Positions 4,987 through 11,082 of a stretch of 11,082 nucleotides of DNA are shown piece by piece. The notes under the pieces are model-generated. The model was not told where the DNA came from and did no database searches. It saw only the letters and a program-made list of their open reading frames with translations. Made by a program: the position numbers and the translations under genes. The DNA comes from CAG-791 sp000431495 (lineage in GTDB: Bacteria; Bacillota; Clostridia; Lachnospirales; Lachnospiraceae), in assembly GCA_052117605.1 (NCBI GenBank), contig JBQKIT010000031.1. One strand, written 5' to 3'. Numbering within the stretch: the first letter of the stretch is position 1; each line of letters begins with the position of its first letter.

Positions 4987-6696
4987 ATGACCGATACACA
5001 CTATCTGGCACTGTATCGTAAATACCGGCCGCAGACATTTGAGGATGTCTGCGGTCGTGATGCGATCGTCAGAACTTTGAAAAACCAGATCAATTCCGGC
5101 CGGATCGGCCACAGCTACCTGTTCTGCGGCACACGCGGAACGGGTAAAACAACCATCGCCAAGATTTACGCCAAGGCGGTGAACTGCGAGCATCCGGTCG
5201 ACGGAAATCCGTGCGGTGAATGCAGCACCTGCCGGGCGATCGCAGAGAATGCGGATCTTAACGTGGTGGAGATGGATGCGGCGAGCAACAACGGTGTCGA
5301 TGACATCCGCAGCATCATTGAGCAGGTATCGTACTCCCCGACGCAGGGAAAATACCGCGTCTTCATCATTGATGAGGTGCACATGCTCTCGGCTCCGGCC
5401 TTCAATGCGCTTCTGAAGACATTGGAGGAACCGCCGTCCTATGCGATTTTTATTCTCTGCACAACGGAGCCGAACAAGCTTCCGGTGACGATTCTTTCTC
5501 GCTGTCAGCGCTATGATTTCGGAAGAATGCCGGTTGCGACCATTGCAGCAAGGCTGAAGACGGTCTGCGAAAAGGAGAATATTCAGATCGAGGAGCAGGC
5601 ACTTCATTTTATTGCGTCCGCGGCAGATGGCTCCATGCGAGACGGATTGTCCATTCTGGACCAGTGCAACGCCTTTAATTATGGGAACGGAGAGCTCACC
5701 TATGAGCGCACGCTGGAAATTCTGGGGGCAGTGGACGCGAGAGTGTTCAGTGATCTCTACCGCTGCGTTCATGTGAAGGATGTCAGGGGAGCACTGGACA
5801 TTCTGCACCGGAGTCTGGAGCAGGGGCGTGAGCTGATGCAGTTTATCACAGATTACATTGGATATCTGCGGAACGTCATGCTTCTCAAGGCATCGGAGGA
5901 GACGGCGAAGGAGCTCGATGTTTCGGCGGATCATCTGCAGAGAATGGTGGAGGATGCAAGAGCCTCGGAGCTCAATGAAATTGTCCGCTATATCAATGTA
6001 TTTTCCTCACTGACGGAGCAGATTCGGTATGCCTCCAACCGCAGAGTCCTTGCGGAGGCGGCGGTCATTCGCCTGTGCGAGCCATCCATGGATGTCAGCA
6101 AGGATCTTCAATCGAAGGTGCTTGGTCTTGAGGAGAGAATCCGGTCTCTGGAGGACCTTCTTTTGTCAGGGGCGGGACTTGCTCAGGCACCTGCGGCGGC
6201 TGGAGCATTCGGTCGGACAACTGCGGAATCGGCAGCGGGCTTCGGAGATCCGGGACTGGCAGCAGCCACTGGCGCTCCGGTATCGGAGGCAGGAGCTTCT
6301 GCTCTGGTCAGGACGCAGCGGGCGAAGCTCCCTGCTGCGATTCCGGAGGAGCTCCGTGAGCTTGCTGCAAAATGGGATCAGCTGATTGCTTCGATCCCTC
6401 CGGAAGAGCATTTTATGAAAATCTGCCTGCAGAAGGCACATCCGACGCTGACGGAGGACGGAAACCTTCTGGTTGTATTCGAGGGCTTTCTGGAGGCGGA
6501 CTATTTTATGGGCAAAGAGAGCGCGGAGAATGTCAGATTCTTTGCGGATTTTCTGGCTGAGCGCACGGGGCGCCAGGTCCCTGTCCGGTACAAATTTCTT
6601 GACAAGGGTCGGAAATTCTCGGACAATTATGAGGATCTTCGCGGCGCAGTGAACACTGCGGCCATTCACATGGAAATCGAAGAGGATGATGAGTAA
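4987..6696 (+). CDS. dnaX: DNA polymerase III subunit gamma/tau
   Basis: It is the ATPase motor of the clamp loader, which loads the sliding clamp and ties the replisome together. The 569 residues start MTDTHYLALYRKYRPQTFEDV, the standard family opening. Walker A is GTRGTGKT (48-55), the zinc-binding cysteines are Cys67, 76, 79 and 82, Walker B is VFIIDE (125-130), and the SRC arginine-finger motif is at 171-173. A sensor-2 region with GSMRDGLSILDQ follows. The clamp-loader core ends near 370 and continues into a short coiled coil (LEERIRSLEDLL). An Ala/Gly-rich linker of about 45 residues follows, then a C-terminal domain (KWDQLIASIP...VPVRYKFL). No slippery A-AAA-AAG site is visible, so only the long tau-like form is expected. 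The ribosome binding site is AAAGGAAAG. It is co-transcribed with pfk, ybaB and recR. Confidence 0.96.
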   Translation: MTDTHYLALYRKYRPQTFEDVCGRDAIVRTLKNQINSGRIGHSYLFCGTRGTGKTTIAKIYAKAVNCEHPVDGNPCGECSTCRAIAENADLNVVEMDAASNNGVDDIRSIIEQVSYSPTQGKYRVFIIDEVHMLSAPAFNALLKTLEEPPSYAIFILCTTEPNKLPVTILSRCQRYDFGRMPVATIAARLKTVCEKENIQIEEQALHFIASAADGSMRDGLSILDQCNAFNYGNGELTYERTLEILGAVDARVFSDLYRCVHVKDVRGALDILHRSLEQGRELMQFITDYIGYLRNVMLLKASEETAKELDVSADHLQRMVEDARASELNEIVRYINVFSSLTEQIRYASNRRVLAEAAVIRLCEPSMDVSKDLQSKVLGLEERIRSLEDLLLSGAGLAQAPAAAGAFGRTTAESAAGFGDPGLAAATGAPVSEAGASALVRTQRAKLPAAIPEELRELAAKWDQLIASIPPEEHFMKICLQKAHPTLTEDGNLLVVFEGFLEADYFMGKESAENVRFFADFLAERTGRQVPVRYKFLDKGRKFSDNYEDLRGAVNTAAIHMEIEEDDE

Positions 6697-6717
6697 AACG
6701 GAAAGGAAGAATCGGAA

Positions 6718-7056
6718 ATGAGCAAAAGAGGCGGCTTTCCGGGAGGAATGGGGATCCCCGGGAATATGAATAATCTGCTGAAACAGGCACAGAGAATGCA
6801 GAACCAGATGCAGGAGAACAAGAAGGCACTGGACGAGAAGGAGTTTACCGCGGCAGCAGGCGGCGGCGCCGTATCGGTGACCGTTCTGGGAACAAAGGCT
6901 GTGAAGAGCCTGACCATTGATAAGGATGCAGTGGATCCGGATGATGTGGAGACTCTGCAGGATATGATCATGGCAGCTTTGAACGAGGCAATGAAGCAGG
7001 TCGATGACGAGAGCGAGAAGCTTTTCGGCGGAATGACCGGTGGTATGGGTTTCTGA
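6718..7056 (+). CDS. ybaB: YbaB/EbfC family nucleoid-associated protein
   Basis: This small protein (112 residues) forms dimers that bind DNA and is almost always encoded between dnaX and recR. It is thought to act with the RecFOR repair pathway or nucleoid organisation. The sequence shows a Gly/Met-rich start, a long amphipathic helix (NMNNLLKQAQRMQNQMQENKKAL, about 16-38), a three-strand sheet (TAAAGGGAVSVTVLGTKAVKSLTI) and a C-terminal helix ending in a Gly/Met tail (FGGMTGGMGF). AAAGGAAG precedes ATG 6718. Its TGA is followed after one base by the probable recR start, so translation of the two is coupled. Confidence 0.95.
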   Translation: MSKRGGFPGGMGIPGNMNNLLKQAQRMQNQMQENKKALDEKEFTAAAGGGAVSVTVLGTKAVKSLTIDKDAVDPDDVETLQDMIMAALNEAMKQVDDESEKLFGGMTGGMGF

Positions 7057-7057
7057 T

Positions 7058-7657
7058 TTGAATTTATACAGCGGACATATCAATCGTCTGATTGATGAAC
7101 TGGCGGCGCTTCCCGGGATTGGCAACAAGTCGGCACAGCGCCTTGCTTTTTATATTATCGGAATGTCTCAGGAACGGGTGAAGAGGCTTTCGGATTCCAT
7201 TGTGGCAGCAAAGGAACATGTCCATTACTGCAAATTCTGTCAGAATCTGACGGATACGGAGGTCTGCCCGATCTGTGCGGATCCGGAGAGAGATCACAGC
7301 ACAATCATGGTTGTGGAGAACCCGAGAGATCTGGCAGCATATGAGAAGACCGGCAAATACAAGGGAACCTACCATGTGCTGCACGGAGCAATTTCTCCGA
7401 TGCTGGGAATCGGCCCGCAGGACATTCGCCTGAAGGAACTGATGGAGCGCCTGCAGGATGACACGGTTAAAGAGGTCATCATCGCGACGAATTCCAGTCT
7501 TGAGGGAGAGACGACGGCTATGTATATCAGCAAGCTGATCAAGCCGGCAGGAATTCGTGTCACGCGGATTGCCAGCGGCGTTCCGGTTGGCGGTGATCTG
7601 GAATATATTGATGAAGTGACGCTTCTGCGTGCACTGGAGGGACGCAAGGAGCTATAG
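7058..7657 (+). CDS. recR: Recombination mediator RecR
   Basis: RecR acts with RecO (and RecF) to load RecA on SSB-coated gaps during recombinational repair. From TTG 7058 the protein is 199 residues, the normal family size. It has a helix-hairpin-helix LPGIGNKSAQR (18-28), a zinc finger with Cys58, 61, 70 and 73 (CKFC...CPIC), and a Toprim domain (about 80-175) with MVVEN and HGAISPMLGIGP. I chose TTG because it sits one base after the ybaB stop and gives the usual MNLYSGHINRL start. GTG 7040 in the same frame would add six residues lying inside ybaB. Either way, translation is coupled to ybaB. Confidence 0.95.
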   Translation: MNLYSGHINRLIDELAALPGIGNKSAQRLAFYIIGMSQERVKRLSDSIVAAKEHVHYCKFCQNLTDTEVCPICADPERDHSTIMVVENPRDLAAYEKTGKYKGTYHVLHGAISPMLGIGPQDIRLKELMERLQDDTVKEVIIATNSSLEGETTAMYISKLIKPAGIRVTRIASGVPVGGDLEYIDEVTLLRALEGRKEL

Positions 7658-7670
7658 AAAGGGGGAGACT

Positions 7671-8735
7671 ATGAGTGTAAAAAAAGAACTTTTCGGACGT
7701 ACCGGGCAGGGGGAAGAGATTTATCTCTATTCCATTGACAACGGAGTGATCTGCGCGCGAGTGACGGACTACGGAGCAAATCTGGTGAATCTTTTTGTAC
7801 CGGATGCGCATGGAACCGTGCAGGACGTGATCCTTGGCTTTGACAGTGCCGAGGGCTATTTTGACAACGGCAATTACTTCGGGGCGCTGATCGGACCGAT
7901 TGCAAACCGTACCGGCGGTGCGGAGTTTGTCCTGGACGGACAGAGAGTGCAGCTCCCTGTCAATGATGGACCGAACAACCTGCATACGGATTATGATCAT
8001 GGAACACACAAGAGAATGTGGCATGCCCTGACGGGGGAGAACTTTGTCACCTTCACGCTGGAAATGAAGGAGGGCGATCTTGGCCTCCCGGGCAACAAGA
8101 ATTTTACCGTCACCTATTCCGTGACGGATCAGAATGCACTGACCATTCATTATCACATAACCTCGGATCGCCATATGATCCTGAATCCGACGAATCATGC
8201 CTATTTTAACCTGAACGGACACAATTCCGGCAGTATCGAAGGACAGGAGCTGCAGCTCAATGCACATGCCTTCACGCCGGTGGTGCCGGGAGCTATCCCG
8301 ACGGGTGAGATTCGCAGTGTAAAGGGAACGGCTCTGGACTTCACCGAGTCCAAGCCGATCGGAAGAGATATCAACGCGGACGAAGAGCAGCTTCTTCTTG
8401 TAGGCGGTTACGATCACAATTTTGTCATCGATGGCTGGAAGGACAACGGGGAAATGGTTCACGCGGCAACTGCCTTCAGCAGACAGTCCGGACGACAGAT
8501 GGATGTCTATACCAATCTGCCGGGTGTACAGTTTTATGCAGGTAATTCCGTGGGTTGCCCGTCAGGACAGGGAAAAGAGCATTCTACTTACGGCAGACGC
8601 AGTGCGTTCTGTCTGGAAACGCAGTATTATCCGGATTCGATTCATCATGAGAATTTTCCAAACTATGTGTTCGGAGAGAATCGCGTGTACGATTCCGTGA
8701 CGGCTTACTGCTTCAGCACAAGACAGGACAACTAA
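7671..8735 (+). CDS. galM: Aldose 1-epimerase (galactose mutarotase family)
   Basis: It interconverts alpha and beta anomers of aldoses such as galactose and glucose in the cytosol, feeding sugar breakdown. The 354 residues carry the family's catalytic layout: NNLHT with His105, the catalytic acid His176 in NPTNHAYFNL, GGYDHNFVID (substrate-binding Asp), and the catalytic base Glu316 in FCLETQYYPDSIHH. The spacing closely matches L. lactis and E. coli GalM. ATG 7671 has GGGGGAG six bases upstream; an in-frame ATG at 7629 lies inside recR and has no such site. The gene follows recR by 13 bases, so it shares the operon although unrelated to DNA repair. Exact sugar preference cannot be read from sequence. 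Confidence 0.93.
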   Translation: MSVKKELFGRTGQGEEIYLYSIDNGVICARVTDYGANLVNLFVPDAHGTVQDVILGFDSAEGYFDNGNYFGALIGPIANRTGGAEFVLDGQRVQLPVNDGPNNLHTDYDHGTHKRMWHALTGENFVTFTLEMKEGDLGLPGNKNFTVTYSVTDQNALTIHYHITSDRHMILNPTNHAYFNLNGHNSGSIEGQELQLNAHAFTPVVPGAIPTGEIRSVKGTALDFTESKPIGRDINADEEQLLLVGGYDHNFVIDGWKDNGEMVHAATAFSRQSGRQMDVYTNLPGVQFYAGNSVGCPSGQGKEHSTYGRRSAFCLETQYYPDSIHHENFPNYVFGENRVYDSVTAYCFSTRQDN

Positions 8736-8756
8736 AGGAATTAAGCAGAAGAACGA

Positions 8757-10025
8757 ATGGCAGTAATTAAATTCAGAAATCCGAACAGTGTTTTTTCTCC
8801 GGACAGTGAATACGAAGACTACGACGAGCAGGATACCGGAGACGAGGGTCAGAGTTTCATTGACGAGGAGATCGAGGACAGTGAGAATTCCCGGAAAAGG
8901 CGCAGAGAAATCCTGCGCCTTCTTTTGCAGTGGGTGCTGGTTGCGGGAGTGGTTCTGGCCTTTGCCGGGCTGCTGCAGTTTCTGAGCTCTCAAAGGGTGT
9001 ACTCCGGGGCAGTGGTATCACAGGTGAAGGAGATGACGTCCCAGAACGATACGGAATTCATCAGCCTTGGCAATAATATCGTATATTACAGTAAGAACGG
9101 GGCAAACTGTCTGGATCCTTCCGGCGATCTTGTCTGGAGCATTTCGTTCGAGCTGCAAAAGCCCATCGTGTCGCGTAATGGAGATATTCTGGCAATTGCA
9201 GACTATAATGGGAGCACAATCTACCTGCAGAATGCGGCGGAGACAATGGGATCGGTGAATACGAACATGCCGATCCGTGCCATGAGCGTGTCGGAAAGTG
9301 GCGAGGTTGCGGCGGTTCTTGCGGACACCGATGTGACGTGGGTATATCTGTTTGATTCCTCGGGGAATACCATTGCCTATTTCAAAACAACAATGGGACA
9401 GTCAGGCTATCCTCTCAGTGTGAGTATTTCACCGGGAGGAGAGCTGGTCTGCGTTTCGCACCTTCTGGTCAGCAGCACAGGGACGAGCAGCAGCGTCGCC
9501 TTCTATAATTTCGGCGCGGTCGGGCAGAATGTTGCGGAGAACAATGTCAGCGGCTTTAACTATGACAACGAGATCTTTCCTTTTACAACCTTTCTGAGCA
9601 ATTCGAGCTGCGCGGCAGTGTCGGATTCCAGAATTGTCTTTTTCAGCGGGAAAGAGATCCCTCAGAGCGGGGCGAATGCGATGTTTACAGATGAACTGGA
9701 AGGAGTCTATACCGGAAACGGCTATATCGGCCTTCTCTTCCCGGATAACAGCAGCAGCGCACGGCATAATCTGCAGATTTATAATGCCTCGGGGGAGAAG
9801 ATCAGCACCATCTCTTTCGAAATGGAATTTATGGACATTCAGATTGCAGGAAAGAATGTGTACATTAATAATGATCAGCAGCTGCAGCTTTATACTGTGG
9901 AGGGAAAGGAGCGCTATCACGGAAGCTTTGACCACGATGTGCGCGAGCTTGTCCCCCGGGCAGACGGCACAGGAAAAATGTACCTGATTGCAGAAGACGG
10001 AATTGAGCAGCTGACACTGCGCTGA
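8757..10025 (+). CDS. Membrane-anchored protein with beta-propeller-like outer domain (DUF5711-like)
   Basis: The protein has 422 residues. The first 43 are strongly acidic (DSEYEDYDEQDTGDEG...). A basic cluster RKRRR (46-50) and one membrane helix (about 57-77, LLQWVLVAGVVLAFAGLLQFL) follow. This predicts a cytosolic N-terminus and an outside C-terminal domain of about 345 residues. That domain is rich in short beta-strand repeats of the type 'NGDILAIADYNGSTIYLQN', 'SGEVAAVLADTDVTWVYLFDSSGN', 'NGYIGLLF...NLQIYNASGE' and 'KNVYINNDQQLQLYTVEGKER', which looks like a WD40/PQQ-type propeller. I associate it with the DUF5711 family common in Lachnospiraceae, from memory. Function is unknown. It lies 21 bases after galM and 20 before the CvpA-like gene. 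The ribosome binding site is weak (AAAGGAA is rather far upstream). Confidence 0.75.
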   Translation: MAVIKFRNPNSVFSPDSEYEDYDEQDTGDEGQSFIDEEIEDSENSRKRRREILRLLLQWVLVAGVVLAFAGLLQFLSSQRVYSGAVVSQVKEMTSQNDTEFISLGNNIVYYSKNGANCLDPSGDLVWSISFELQKPIVSRNGDILAIADYNGSTIYLQNAAETMGSVNTNMPIRAMSVSESGEVAAVLADTDVTWVYLFDSSGNTIAYFKTTMGQSGYPLSVSISPGGELVCVSHLLVSSTGTSSSVAFYNFGAVGQNVAENNVSGFNYDNEIFPFTTFLSNSSCAAVSDSRIVFFSGKEIPQSGANAMFTDELEGVYTGNGYIGLLFPDNSSSARHNLQIYNASGEKISTISFEMEFMDIQIAGKNVYINNDQQLQLYTVEGKERYHGSFDHDVRELVPRADGTGKMYLIAEDGIEQLTLR

Positions 10026-10045
10026 TTTTCACACGGAGATTGAAA

Positions 10046-10435
10046 TTGACACCATATATTGTTCTGATTCTGGCGGCGGACGTTCTGATTCTGGCAGGCA
10101 TGACCATTCATGGAGCACATCAAGGCTTTGCCAGACTGATTTCCAAAGCAATCTCTCTGATTGCTTCCATTGCAGTTGTGATACTCCTTTCTTCTATTGT
10201 AAATGGATATCGAAGCGGGAGTACATCGAACCTTCTTGTCGGCGTTCTGATGCTGGCCATCCTTGGAGTTGTCTATAAGATCATTCATGCCATGCTTACG
10301 TCGATCCGTTTCCTTGCGGGACTTCCGATTCTTGCGGGGGTAGACAAGGCTTTCGGAACGGCGCTGGGCTTTCTGGAAGGCTTTGCAGTTCTGTATATCG
10401 GGGAATATCTTCTTCGAATGTATTTACTGCGCTGA
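10046..10435 (+). CDS. Short CvpA-like membrane protein
   Basis: From TTG 10046 the protein is 129 residues with three or four hydrophobic helices: about 4-22, 36-52, 61-79 and 101-124. The motif GAHQGFARLISKAISLI matches the 'G..rGf' segment of CvpA proteins. LPILAGVDKAFGTALGFLEGFAVLYIGEYLL matches their C-terminal 'vdk.lG...Gf..G' segment. CvpA proteins are linked to colicin V production, envelope stress and biofilm; the mechanism is unclear. It is somewhat shorter than typical members (about 160). GGAG (10035-10038) is seven bases before TTG 10046 but only one base before the alternative TTG 10040, so 10046 is preferred. It is the last gene of the operon, directly before the rRNA control region. 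Confidence 0.75.
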   Translation: MTPYIVLILAADVLILAGMTIHGAHQGFARLISKAISLIASIAVVILLSSIVNGYRSGSTSNLLVGVLMLAILGVVYKIIHAMLTSIRFLAGLPILAGVDKAFGTALGFLEGFAVLYIGEYLLRMYLLR

Positions 10436-10436
10436 G

Positions 10437-10453
10437 TTGGATAAATTATCCAA
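10437..10453. promoter_or_regulatory. Perfect 17-base palindrome after the CvpA-like gene
   Basis: TTGGATAA-A-TTATCCAA is perfectly symmetric and starts one base after the CvpA-like stop codon. As RNA it can form a seven-base hairpin with a three-base loop, but the stem is AT-rich and no T-run follows. A repressor operator is as likely as a weak terminator. Confidence 0.4.
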
Positions 10454-10531
10454 AATCCTTGTGTGCGAAATGGTGGAAATATACCATAGATAGAGGTGCG
10501 ATATTTTTTTATACAAAAACGAAAATTCCAC

Positions 10532-10560
10532 TTGCAATTCAAAAACCCCAATGATAGAAT
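10532..10560 (+). promoter_or_regulatory. rRNA operon promoter P1
   Basis: TTGCAA (10532-10537) and TAGAAT (10555-10560) are 17 bases apart. TG at 10552-10553 gives an extended -10. The 30 bases upstream contain a T7 run and A-tracts resembling an UP element. Tandem promoters like this are usual before rRNA operons. Confidence 0.6.
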
Positions 10561-10581
10561 ACGATTCGTCGCTGATGAGGA

Positions 10582-10604
10582 ATTCACTTAGAGGCGATTC
10601 ACTT
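10582..10604. repeat. Direct repeat ATTCACTT
   Basis: ATTCACTT occurs at 10582-10589 and 10597-10604, a 15-base spacing, between the two promoters. Purpose unknown. Confidence 0.3.
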
Positions 10605-10688
10605 GAAGCATAAGAATGAAGTAAGGCTGGTAAAAAGCCTGCCGGACGGAGTTCAAACAAGAATCTGAAAAATAATTCAAAATTCTTG

Positions 10689-10717
10689 TTGACAAGGCTT
10701 CCAAGAAGTGATAATCT
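10689..10717 (+). promoter_or_regulatory. rRNA operon promoter P2
   Basis: A perfect TTGACA (10689-10694) is followed after 17 bases by TAATCT (10712-10717), with TG at 10709-10710 as extended -10. The overlapping hexamer GATAAT (10710-10715) fits the consensus better but at 15-base spacing. AT-rich sequence with A-tracts lies upstream. Transcription would start near 10724, about 335 bases before 16S rRNA. Confidence 0.65.
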
Positions 10718-10757
10718 AAATGAGTTGCTGCTGAGGAACACGAAGCAACAACAAAGA

Positions 10758-10934
10758 CCTGCCAGGCAGGAACACATCGAAAGATGTGATGAAAATTCTC
10801 AATCAAATAGTGACAATCAAATAGAAATGCAACCCTGAAGATTCCAGATCTTCTACGGAAGATCAAGAAGATTCAGAACATTCCTAGCGAAATGTTCAGC
10901 CATCATGAGCATCCGGAAGGATGAAGGAGATGGC
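10758..10934 (+). promoter_or_regulatory. Structured 5' leader of the rRNA transcript
   Basis: Five perfect hairpins follow each other. They are CCTGC-CAG-GCAGG (10758-10770), CACATC-GAAA-GATGTG (10773-10788), GATCTTC-TACG-GAAGATC (10847-10864), GAACATT/AATGTTC with an eight-base loop (10876-10897), and a two-level stem. That last has outer arms GCCATC/GATGGC (10899-10904, 10929-10934) and inner CATCC-GGAA-GGATG (10910-10923). GAAA and GGAA are GNRA-type loops and C(UACG)G is a UNCG-type loop, both very stable. No protein-coding frame with a ribosome binding site is seen on either strand. The leader probably serves antitermination and rRNA folding or processing; I could not find a clear boxA. 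Confidence 0.6.
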
Positions 10935-10994
10935 AGCGAACAAACCAAGTAAACAAGGTTAACTTACGAGAAAAACGCAACGTTTTATTGTGAG

Positions 10995-11013
10995 ACGAGT
11001 TTGAACGAGTTTG
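10995..11013. repeat. Tandem ACGAGTTTG in rRNA leader
   Basis: ACGAGTTTG occurs at 10995-11003 and 11005-11013, ten bases apart, about 50 bases before 16S rRNA. Role unknown. Confidence 0.4.
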
Positions 11014-11031
11014 TTAAAGAAAAGGATGAAG

Positions 11032-11049
11032 CATCACCTGAGGGTGATG
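11032..11049 (+). other. Hairpin just upstream of 16S rRNA
   Basis: CATCACC-TGAG-GGTGATG forms a perfect seven-base stem with a four-base loop ending about ten bases before the mature 16S 5' end. It may guide processing of the precursor. Confidence 0.5.
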
Positions 11050-11058
11050 AATCAACAT

Positions 11059-11082
11059 TTAACATGAGAGTTCGATCCTGGC
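11059..11082 (+). rRNA. 16S ribosomal RNA, 5' end (partial)
   Basis: AGAGTTCGATCCTGGC at 11067-11082 is the conserved start of bacterial 16S rRNA, with C where most bacteria have T (AGAGTTTGATC). The mature 5' end is placed about eight bases before it, by analogy with B. subtilis. The gene runs out of the window on the right. Confidence 0.9.

Noticed and set aside
4987..6696. Programmed frameshift in dnaX producing gamma
   Set aside because: No A-AAA-AAG or similar slippery run with a following hairpin was found in the region after the ATPase core.
4972..8462. Long minus-strand ORFs opposite dnaX, ybaB/recR and galM
   Set aside because: All lie opposite genes with visible active-site motifs and show no domain features of their own.
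10470..10510. Terminator formed by ATGGT/ACCAT followed by a T7 run
   Set aside because: The stem is only five bases and the T-run comes 15 bases later, so it does not fit a Rho-independent terminator.
10285..10866. Minus-strand ORFs over the rRNA promoter region
   Set aside because: They overlap promoters and hairpins, lack ribosome binding sites and resemble no protein.
1..11082. CRISPR array, transposase or toxin-antitoxin pair
   Set aside because: No regularly spaced repeats, no transposase motifs and no small paired ORFs with known toxin features were seen.

Overview
The window looks like chromosomal DNA of a Clostridia-class Firmicute, most likely of the Lachnospiraceae type. The reasons are the gene order pfk-dnaX-ybaB-recR, a DUF5711-like membrane protein followed by a small CvpA-like protein, strong AAGGAGG-type ribosome binding sites, a tRNA gene without encoded CCA, and the start of a bacterial 16S rRNA gene at the right edge. 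The lineage is inferred from protein flavour and layout; no database was searched.

Region 1 (about 1-3607) is the end of an integrated mobile element. It is visibly more AT-rich, and uses more A-ending codons, than the rest. In order it holds: a 5'-disrupted replication-initiator-like gene, with three GC-rich repeat units just before its open frame; a roughly 300-base non-coding stretch with two strong stem-loops and a LexA-box-like palindrome; an HNH-endonuclease-like gene; a 12-codon leader ORF; and a complete tyrosine integrase. The integrase gene ends about 90 bases from the 3' end of a tRNA-Ser(CGA) gene on the opposite strand, the usual geometry for an element inserted at a tRNA 3' end. 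Two tandem copies of TGTAACCAA and a hairpin lie between them. The far attachment site must lie left of the window.

Region 2 (3608-3891) holds the tRNA-Ser gene (minus strand) and the divergent promoter area for it and for the following plus-strand operon.

Region 3 (3892-10435) is a tightly packed operon, all on the plus strand with gaps of about 1-21 bases: 6-phosphofructokinase, DNA polymerase III tau/gamma subunit (dnaX), the YbaB/EbfC nucleoid protein, RecR, an aldose 1-epimerase, a single-pass membrane protein with a beta-propeller-like outer domain, and a short CvpA-like membrane protein. The dnaX-ybaB-recR core joins replication and recombinational repair; the sugar genes flank it.

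Region 4 (10436-11082) is the control region of a ribosomal RNA operon. It has a perfect 17-base palindrome right after cvpA, two tandem promoters, a roughly 330-base leader with a run of perfect hairpins (including UACG and GNRA-type tetraloops), and the first two dozen bases of 16S rRNA.

The parts most worth attention are the small element module (Rep remnant, LexA-like box, HNH protein, integrase) and the structured rRNA leader. I do not see a CRISPR array, a transposase or a recognisable defence operon.
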